DNA of 39,298 nt from Candidatus Hodarchaeota archaeon. GTDB lineage: Archaea; Asgardarchaeota; Heimdallarchaeia; Hodarchaeales; Hodarchaeaceae. The position numbers were made by a program, and so were the translations under genes. This document shows, in pieces, positions 32,994 through 39,298 of this stretch (its first letter is position 1; every line of letters starts with the position of its first letter). Where the stretch lies: the NCBI GenBank assembly GCA_016840305.1, contig JAEOSP010000434.1, positions 1 through 39,298 on the forward strand, given 5' to 3'. The notes beneath the pieces were generated by a model. It was not told the origin of the DNA and ran no database searches. It worked only from the letters and a program-made list of their open reading frames with translations.

Positions 32994-35270
32994 TCAAGAA
33001 TTTAGCTTCTCTTGCGTAAGACCGATTAATTTTCGAAGAAGAAGAATGGCTACTTCCTTATCGAGAGGATAGTTGTCGTTCCCACACTTGGGGCTTTGAA
33101 TACAGCTAGGGCAACCATCGGAACATGGACATTCTTCAATCAATTGGAGGACATTAACCAATAATGATTCCCATTTAGAAAAAAGTTGTTCTGTTATTCC
33201 TATACCTCCAGGGAAACTATCATGGATAAAAATCTTAGCTTTACCATCCTCGGGATACGAAGGATAGGATGTACCTCCGATATCCCATCGATCACACATC
33301 GCATATAATGGAGAAAGAGCTATAGAGGCATGTTCAAGAGCATGAATTCCCCCTTCAAAATCCTTCATTTCGCTTTTTATTTGCAAAACTAACGAAGGAG
33401 GGATGTCTATCCAGATAGATTTTGTCACAAATTCCAATGGAGGTAAATTTAATGGTAAAATTTCCAGAACTTCATCGTATGTTTTTTTTCTATAGGAATG
33501 GTAAATTTCAGTTACTTTTACCTCTCCAAAAGTGAGTGTGTACCCAATATCCCTCGTACTAATCCTTTTTATTATTTCAACATCCGAAGTCGACATTGTT
33601 TCGGTATAATAATCAACTGGATAGTGACTTGCTCTTGCTTTTCCTGTACTCCAATTAATACTCTTGATAAGGTATTTTTCACCCTGATGGATGAGAATTG
33701 CTCCCTCATGTGCTTCTCTATATGCTTGAGCAACAGTTAATGTTTCTAAGAGTTTTCCAGCTACAATTATTTCTATTGTGTCGGTGAAGGCAGAATTTAA
33801 GCTAATTTGCGCGGAGGGGTTTTTTATTTTCCTCGGAACTAATCCTGCAGGTACAAGTTTGAGTACTTTATCCTTCAATAGTTCTTTTGCAACCTTGGCG
33901 CCAGTTTCTCCCCAAATCCGATGTATTTCATCTCTTTTTAGAGGTAATTCAGTTGCAGCACATAAAAGATGACCTTTTAATATGTAGGGGTTTTCTAAAT
34001 CAATTATAGCATTCTCAGGGGTTTTTGAAAGAAAATATTCGGGGTGACGAGAAAGAAATTGCTGATAAGCATCCTCAAATAAAATCAGAGTAGCTAGTGA
34101 TGGTCGGCTAGTTCTACCGACACGTCCGATTTGTTGCCAAGTTGAGATGATTGTTCCTGGAAATCCACTAAGGATCACCGCATCTAAGTTACCAATATCA
34201 ATTCCAACCTCGAGAGCGTTTGTACTTACCACACCCGTAATAAGCCTCTCTTTGAGTTTTTTTTCAATAGTTCTTCTTTCTAATGGCCGATAACCTGCTC
34301 TATAGGACATAACTTGGTCTGGATCTAATTCTTTTACCATTAAATTTTGTTTTGCCCATAAAGATATCATCTCTGCCATTTTTCGGGAAAGTGTGAAGCA
34401 TAAAGTTTGAAATCCTGATTGAAGATGATCTGAAAGCAAATCTCGTGTTTCTTGATGAGGAGATCTTCTTTTTAATTGAAATTGATCAATATAAGGAGGA
34501 TTCCAAAAAAGAAGCTCTTTCTTTCCTTGTTGGGAGCCATCGTTATCGACAACTGATACACTTGATCCAATAAGCTTGCTTACAAATGTATCAGGGTTGT
34601 TAATGGTCGCTGATGATAATATAAACTGTGGTTTTGATCTATAAAATTCTGTTACTCTGATCAGTCTACGAATTAATTGTGCGACATTTGAACCAAAAAC
34701 TCCTCGATAAGTATGAGCCTCATCAATCACAATGTAACGTAAATTGCGAAAGAATCTTTCCCATCTTGAGTGCCATTCTAAATATCTGTGAAATGCGTAT
34801 GGATTCGAAATAATAATACGAGCAAGGTTGCGGATAATAGGACGTCTATCTGTCGGTGTATCTCCATCGTAAATAAACGGTCGAAGTTTTCCTTTGACAA
34901 CTGAATTTAATTCCTCCAACTTATTCAATTGGTCATTTGCCAATGCTTTCATTGGATATAAAAAAAGAGCTGTTCTATTCTTGTTTTGACATATTGCCTG
35001 AGCTGTTGCTAACGAGAAAATAAGGGTTTTGCCAGACGCTGTTGCAGTTGTTACTACAACATTTTTTCCTTCATGAATCAGATTTAATGCATCTGCTTGG
35101 TGTGTATATAGATTCAAATCATTCTTTTGTAGCCATTCTTTTAATTCGGGGATTAATTCAAAATTAAGGGATCCAAACAAAGGGTTTTTAGCAGGAATAG
35201 TTTTTTGAAACACAATTTGATTTTTATAATACGGCTGAGTTTTGATCTCCGCAATGAAGTCATTTATCAG
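32994..35270 (-). CDS. DEAD/DEAH-box helicase of the MrfA/YprA/Hrq1 type
   Basis: Superfamily 2 DNA helicase of 758 residues from a CTG start. Motif I TATASGKT (about 75-82), DEAH (183-186), SSATINN, and motif VI QQIGRVGRTSRPS are present. The C-terminus carries the cysteine cluster CPCSDGCPSCIQSPKC, as in the DUF1998 zinc domain of MrfA and Hrq1, repair helicases that act on crosslinks and other lesions. The usual call would start at GTG 35213, but the frame stays open upstream, and residues LINDFIAEIKTQPYYKNQIVF match the family's ...Y.gQIVh..iPAr N-terminus. The only initiator-like codon there is CTG 35270, with GGAGTG 7 bases before it, overlapping the rad50 stop. It is the last gene of the herA-mre11-rad50 operon. 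Confidence 0.88.
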   Translation of the reverse strand: MINDFIAEIKTQPYYKNQIVFQKTIPAKNPLFGSLNFELIPELKEWLQKNDLNLYTHQADALNLIHEGKNVVVTTATASGKTLIFSLATAQAICQNKNRTALFLYPMKALANDQLNKLEELNSVVKGKLRPFIYDGDTPTDRRPIIRNLARIIISNPYAFHRYLEWHSRWERFFRNLRYIVIDEAHTYRGVFGSNVAQLIRRLIRVTEFYRSKPQFILSSATINNPDTFVSKLIGSSVSVVDNDGSQQGKKELLFWNPPYIDQFQLKRRSPHQETRDLLSDHLQSGFQTLCFTLSRKMAEMISLWAKQNLMVKELDPDQVMSYRAGYRPLERRTIEKKLKERLITGVVSTNALEVGIDIGNLDAVILSGFPGTIISTWQQIGRVGRTSRPSLATLILFEDAYQQFLSRHPEYFLSKTPENAIIDLENPYILKGHLLCAATELPLKRDEIHRIWGETGAKVAKELLKDKVLKLVPAGLVPRKIKNPSAQISLNSAFTDTIEIIVAGKLLETLTVAQAYREAHEGAILIHQGEKYLIKSINWSTGKARASHYPVDYYTETMSTSDVEIIKRISTRDIGYTLTFGEVKVTEIYHSYRKKTYDEVLEILPLNLPPLEFVTKSIWIDIPPSLVLQIKSEMKDFEGGIHALEHASIALSPLYAMCDRWDIGGTSYPSYPEDGKAKIFIHDSFPGGIGITEQLFSKWESLLVNVLQLIEECPCSDGCPSCIQSPKCGNDNYPLDKEVAILLLRKLIGLTQEKLNS

Positions 35271-35282
35271 CGGTTTTCACTC

Positions 35283-37634
35283 CTAAATTGTTGCTCCTTT
35301 AATGGAACGGCCAATTTCATCTCTTTCGATCTGAATGGAATTCGGAAATTGGTCAGCAATCTCTGATAAGTGAGTTATTAGAATTATCTTGAATTTGGAG
35401 CTTAAAGTAAACAGTTCATTAACAAAAGCCTGTTGGGCTTCGAGGGTGTCTAGAGACCCTAGATCCCCCTCATCAATGAATAGTGTCTTTTTAACATCAG
35501 AATCTACAGTATCACCTTTTCCAAAAGAGAAAAGTTCTTCACTAATTGCTAAACGTAGTGCAGCATTAATCTGAGTTCTTTCTCCTCCTGAAAAGGTAGC
35601 AATATCCCTTACACCAGTTTTTGTCCGAATATTTATCTCAAAACCCTTTTTAATTTTCTCCAACCGAATGCTGTTAAACCTTTGATTTGTCAATTCTGAT
35701 AGAATCAATGAGGCTCGTTTACCTATACGTGGTAAAATTTTATTAATAGCATAAAAAGGTGCGCCACGAATATGAAAAACTTCATTCTTGAGTTTATTGA
35801 GAATATTTTCTTCTTCAATTATTTTATCAAGATTTTTTTTAAGTTCATTCACTTCAGGAACTATTTTCTTAAGTTCGTCTATATTCTTCCTGCTATTCTT
35901 GATATTTTGATCCTGACGCGTATTATTGAGCTTTAGTTCTTCAGCTTGCTTTCTTTTGCTTCTCAAATCTTGTTTTAGTATTTCATATTTTTCACAGAAT
36001 TCCTTAAAATCTTTTAATTCGTCTTGATATGACTTAGCTTTTTTGTCTATCTCCTCAATTTGACTTTCATATGTTTGAATGCGACTTGTTGGATCAATTT
36101 TTGATTCTAATAATTTTCTTTGCTTTTGAAATTTTTGTCGTATCTCATTATTCTGTTTTTTATCAGCCTGAAGCTTCTCAAGACGTTTTTCGTTTTCTTG
36201 TGTATAGCCAACCTTTTTGAGCCTTTTTACTTCCTCATCAAGCTCCTTTTCTGTAATTTCCCTGAGTTTTCTCTTTCGTTCTTTCATCTCTTTTGCTTCT
36301 TGTTCCAGATCCTTTATTCTGTCTAAAATCTCTGATAATTTAAATGAATCTTCATTAATTCTTGACTTTTCTTTTCCTAATTCACTTAAATCGCTTCTAG
36401 CTTTTTCTTGATCTGCTGAAATCTCGTTTAGTAATGTTTCAGGTAAAGCCCAAGTTTGTTCTATTGATATACGTTGGATACGTTCTGATAATCTTCCTTC
36501 TTGGTTTAAGATTTTAAAAGCAGTGTGTTGATCAATGTCAGTCTGAAGATTTTTAATTCGTTTCTGAGTAACCGATATTTGAGCCTTTTTCTTCGATACT
36601 TCGGTAGCTAATCGTTTTTGCTCATTAGAATAGTTGCGCTTTATTCGTGAGATCCCTTCCTCGATTACATTATGTTCTTTTTTCAATCCCTCTAATACTG
36701 TTATTTCTTGATTAATGTCCTTAAATGCTTCAAGCTGTTTTTCTAGATTTTTTACTTCTTTTTTAAGATCCTTGAACTTACCTAATTCAGCTCGAGTAAT
36801 TTTTAATTCAGAAATCGACTTTTGGTAGCGATCCTGGATATTCTTAAGTTTGCTGTTAAGAATTTGATACTTTTCGTATTGTTCCCGAAGTGATTGTTCC
36901 TCTTTTTCTTGCACTTCTACCTCCTGTAAAAGTTTCTTGTGTTCTTTCTTCCCCTTCTCAAGCCGGGGAATAAGATCGTCAATCTCTTTCTGGATAATTG
37001 GAATTTTTTGTAGTTGTTCTTCTTTGGCACTTAATTTTCCTTGTACCTGATTTTTATGACCAATAAGATTCGATAATTGCACCTGTGTATCCTTAGTTGC
37101 CTTGTCAAAGATATCTAATCGGAATAAATTTTGAAGTGTTCTTAAACGCTCAATTGATGATTTTGAACCGAGAGATTTCATTTCATCTTGTCGTATAATG
37201 CTTGAATTGACAAATGCTTCATAGTTCATACCTAGGATTGTAGATCGAATTTTTTCATTGAGATCAGGAATTTTTCCATTAATCCTTTCTCCATTAATAA
37301 AAAGTTCCACATAGCTTTTTCCTTTGCTATTTCTTCCTCTAGTTACTTTGAAATGATTTAATCCTACAAGAAAGTCACATGTAACCTTTCCATTCTTTCC
37401 CAGTATATCTTCAGTCTTCACCATGCTCAAATCTGACCGAGAACACTTTCCATAGAGTGAAAAAGTTAATGCATCTAATATCGTCGTTTTACCTGAGCCA
37501 GTAACTCCTGAAATTACAATATTAGGAGCGGTAAATGAAAATTTTATAGGTGTGGCGTAATTCATAAACCGATATACTTCAATCTGTTGTAGATCAAATC
37601 CTCTTCCGAATGTAGACTGCACTTCTCCACTCAT
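35283..37634 (-). CDS. rad50: Rad50 ATPase of the Mre11-Rad50 complex, without zinc hook
   Basis: SMC-like ABC ATPase of 783 residues that would drive the Mre11 nuclease in double-strand break processing. Walker A is SGVTGSGKTT (42-51); the Q-loop region reads SSIIRQDEM (144-152); two long Lys/Glu-rich coiled coils cover about 180-360 and 410-640; the ABC signature is FSGGERTQINAALRLA (681-696), with Walker B KTLFIDEG and the D-loop SLDT behind it, and H-loop ILITHLSE. The protein has only three cysteines (about 64, 86 and 545), and none form CxxC. The presumed coiled-coil apex, about 366-410, instead contains SIEQTWALPETLLNEIS. It is also shorter than the roughly 880-residue archaeal norm. 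Its ATG overlaps the mre11 stop by 4 bases. Confidence 0.9.
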   Translation of the reverse strand: MSGEVQSTFGRGFDLQQIEVYRFMNYATPIKFSFTAPNIVISGVTGSGKTTILDALTFSLYGKCSRSDLSMVKTEDILGKNGKVTCDFLVGLNHFKVTRGRNSKGKSYVELFINGERINGKIPDLNEKIRSTILGMNYEAFVNSSIIRQDEMKSLGSKSSIERLRTLQNLFRLDIFDKATKDTQVQLSNLIGHKNQVQGKLSAKEEQLQKIPIIQKEIDDLIPRLEKGKKEHKKLLQEVEVQEKEEQSLREQYEKYQILNSKLKNIQDRYQKSISELKITRAELGKFKDLKKEVKNLEKQLEAFKDINQEITVLEGLKKEHNVIEEGISRIKRNYSNEQKRLATEVSKKKAQISVTQKRIKNLQTDIDQHTAFKILNQEGRLSERIQRISIEQTWALPETLLNEISADQEKARSDLSELGKEKSRINEDSFKLSEILDRIKDLEQEAKEMKERKRKLREITEKELDEEVKRLKKVGYTQENEKRLEKLQADKKQNNEIRQKFQKQRKLLESKIDPTSRIQTYESQIEEIDKKAKSYQDELKDFKEFCEKYEILKQDLRSKRKQAEELKLNNTRQDQNIKNSRKNIDELKKIVPEVNELKKNLDKIIEEENILNKLKNEVFHIRGAPFYAINKILPRIGKRASLILSELTNQRFNSIRLEKIKKGFEINIRTKTGVRDIATFSGGERTQINAALRLAISEELFSFGKGDTVDSDVKKTLFIDEGDLGSLDTLEAQQAFVNELFTLSSKFKIILITHLSEIADQFPNSIQIERDEIGRSIKGATI

Positions 37635-38854
37635 TGTTTTTCCTCCACTCTTGATAACGCTCTATCGAGTATTTGAAGACCTTTTGCACGTAGAATTTCT
37701 AGATCAGGAAATTTATCAAATTTCTCGGAAATAAAATCGTTAAATAATACTAAAGGGTCAAGTACGTATTCTGGAAGTATAATATCGCGATCCTTGGTTG
37801 TTGTGTCCCAGATAATGTCATAATGAAAAGCTATCTTCAGTTTTTCACGAACTTTCCTATCTTCTATCTTATTCCTTACTTCGGGAGTCGATTTTACTAT
37901 CAGTCGTACAATTGCATCCTTGATTGTGGTGGGTATTTTCTGAATAAGATAGCCTGTTGGATCATCCACCCTTGGAACTTCAATATAGTGTTTAATTAAC
38001 TCACGAGGATTATTTGAAACGAATTCTAAGCTAGTGGAATCAGTATCATAAACGTAAAATCCTTTGTCCTCCTCTATTTCACCAAAATCAACTCGTTCCA
38101 ATGAACCTGGTATTAAAACCTTCCCATCTAGTAGTACCTGATTAGTATGTGTATGACCAAAGATTGCTAAATCAATATCAGCAATGGGTAGCATGTCTTT
38201 CTTAAACTTAAATTCATGTGGGAGCTGATTGGGATAAGGAATAACGTTTATTTTTGAACCTTGAAAGAAAAAATGTCCTACAACAATTTTTTTCTTTGTT
38301 CGTAAATTTTTAATCGCGTTTGCAATATAAATCTTTATAAATTCTTGGCTAGTAACCAATTGTCTTTCTTTATCGATTTCCTCACCCATTTGTCTTTCAA
38401 CGAACTTTACAATTTGTGCTGCAGTCATATATGGTAAAAGTACAAAACCTATCTCCTCATTTGTGTGCAAGGACTTGACTTTAACCGTTTCTGGGATTCT
38501 TGTAACTATACTATTTGGTATTAGTGAAATTTCACCTAATGGTGAACCCTTTTGAAAAATCTGGGGTGAATCATGGTTACCTCCAATACAAACTATTGGA
38601 ATCCCAGCTTTTATAATTGGTTGCCATACTTTTTCTCTTACATGCTTTAATAGAGTAGGTCCTATGGTAATACGATCATAAAGATCTCCAGCAATCACAA
38701 AAATATCAACTTGATTATTTATCGCATAATTAACAACACGTGCGAAAGCATTAACGAAATCAAGAGTTCTATGACTTACCCCTGTTTTCAAGTCAACTCG
38801 ATATGCATAACGTTTTCCAATATGCACATCTGCAACAATAAGTATCTTTGCCAT
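37631..38854 (-). CDS. mre11: Mre11 DNA double-strand break repair nuclease
   Basis: Calcineurin-fold Mn-dependent nuclease of 407 residues, partner of Rad50 in end resection. All phosphoesterase motifs are in order: ADVHIG (D9, H11), IAGDLYD (D57), IGGNHDS (N93, H94), VVGHFF (H194) and FGHTHTNQ (H234, H236). The C-terminal 120 residues form the capping and Rad50-binding region. It overlaps rad50 by ATGA, and starts 32 bases after the herA stop. No strong ribosome binding site precedes ATG 38854, though AGAG is present. The order herA-mre11-rad50 is the standard archaeal arrangement. Confidence 0.95.
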   Translation of the reverse strand: MAKILIVADVHIGKRYAYRVDLKTGVSHRTLDFVNAFARVVNYAINNQVDIFVIAGDLYDRITIGPTLLKHVREKVWQPIIKAGIPIVCIGGNHDSPQIFQKGSPLGEISLIPNSIVTRIPETVKVKSLHTNEEIGFVLLPYMTAAQIVKFVERQMGEEIDKERQLVTSQEFIKIYIANAIKNLRTKKKIVVGHFFFQGSKINVIPYPNQLPHEFKFKKDMLPIADIDLAIFGHTHTNQVLLDGKVLIPGSLERVDFGEIEEDKGFYVYDTDSTSLEFVSNNPRELIKHYIEVPRVDDPTGYLIQKIPTTIKDAIVRLIVKSTPEVRNKIEDRKVREKLKIAFHYDIIWDTTTKDRDIILPEYVLDPLVLFNDFISEKFDKFPDLEILRAKGLQILDRALSRVEEKQ

Positions 38855-38886
38855 TTTTCTCTACACATTAACCAGCGTTTACGTAA

Positions 38887-39298
38887 TCACAACTTGAACA
38901 TATCTTTCTTTTCCTCAGAAGTTAATTTATTCAGAGAATCACGTACATCCTTAGAAGTTACCCCAATTGACCATTTTTTGGTCATTGAGGTGAGATTATA
39001 ATTGAGAACATCCATTGCCGTAGGTGCTTTGATTGCATCGCCGAACATTAAAACAGTTCTTGGTGGCATTGCTCGAACGATTGCTCGCCATGATCCTGGA
39101 TCTACAGGGCCAGTTAAGGCTTGTAATATATCTTTTGGATCAGTTAAAGATAAAATTAATCTATTTGCTAACTGAGAAAGAATTTCTGCGTCTATTCTTG
39201 ATGGTCGTTGATCAACCATCGCTAAAACTAGCTTAAACTTTCTCATCTCTCGTGCAAGTCTATCAAATATTGTACTTTTAGAAATCTTGGGATCTAGG
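38887..39298 (-). CDS. herA: HerA bipolar helicase, C-terminal part (cut by window edge)
   Basis: The last 136 residues of HerA, the hexameric FtsK-like DNA translocase that works with a NurA nuclease and with Mre11-Rad50 at DNA ends. The frame is open to the right edge, beyond the ATG at 39246 that lies inside the gene: STIFDRLAREMRKFKLVLAMVDQRPSRID is the conserved strand and sensor region (compare ..EGRKF...L...QRPS.I) and is followed by SQLANRLILSLTDPKDILQ. The Walker motifs are outside the window. First gene of the minus-strand repair operon visible here. Confidence 0.85.
   Translation of the reverse strand, partial: LDPKISKSTIFDRLAREMRKFKLVLAMVDQRPSRIDAEILSQLANRLILSLTDPKDILQALTGPVDPGSWRAIVRAMPPRTVLMFGDAIKAPTAMDVLNYNLTSMTKKWSIGVTSKDVRDSLNKLTSEEKKDMFKL

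Noticed and set aside
1..39298. CRISPR array, transposase or integration site
   Set aside because: No regularly spaced repeats, transposase motifs, or direct repeats flanking a gene block were found.

Overview
The window looks like a chromosomal segment of an archaeon. Support comes from a herA-mre11-rad50 repair cluster, a short (334-residue) archaeal-type adenylosuccinate synthetase, a RIO-type kinase, TATA-like boxes upstream of several genes and GGTGA/GGAG-type ribosome binding sites. The DNA is visibly AT-rich. The mix of archaeal information genes with PAS sensor kinases carrying an SHFLRNDLQ H-box, a penicillin-acylase-type hydrolase and a large membrane-anchored subtilase would fit an Asgard archaeon (Heimdallarchaeia-like). 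That placement is inference; no rRNA or ribosomal protein gene is present to settle it.

Layout. 1-351: start of a PEP-synthase-like linker protein running off the left edge. 550-2805: PAS sensor kinase. 2894-7519: purine island with a hypoxanthine/xanthine phosphoribosyltransferase touching purA, then purB and a uridine-phosphorylase-type nucleoside phosphorylase, interrupted by a two-gene, histidine-bearing membrane protein pair on the minus strand. 7574-11291: an unknown gene divergent from a membrane-anchored penicillin acylase homologue and its small membrane partner. 11429-14220: glutamine synthetase, and a convergent SAH/MTA-deaminase-type amidohydrolase. 14396-17654: an unknown six-helix membrane protein, a HemL-like class III aminotransferase and an Mrr-like nuclease-fold protein. 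17925-19783: galactokinase-like GHMP kinase plus LarE. 19794-25231: a COG1237-type metallo-beta-lactamase, two small unknown proteins, a large AAA+ ATPase with a possible nuclease-like region and a winged helix, and a class V aminotransferase. 25374-26962: overlapping NadD-like and CinA-C/PncC-like genes. 26963-27507: a long non-coding stretch with a possible tiny gene. 27508-32843: RIO kinase, a small charged helical protein, and a 1236-residue subtilase with a cytosolic zinc ribbon. 32994-39298 (all minus): herA (partial), mre11, rad50 and a MrfA/Hrq1-like helicase in one tightly packed operon.

The most unusual points are: a Rad50 with no CxxC zinc hook; a MrfA/Hrq1-like helicase translationally coupled to rad50; two genes whose best start is a CTG placed 7 nt after a strong Shine-Dalgarno; an overlapping NadD-like/CinA-C-like pair in which the usual catalytic serine motif of the CinA domain is gone; and a subtilase with extracellular protease and intracellular zinc-ribbon parts. 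I see no tRNA, rRNA, CRISPR array, transposase or attachment site.
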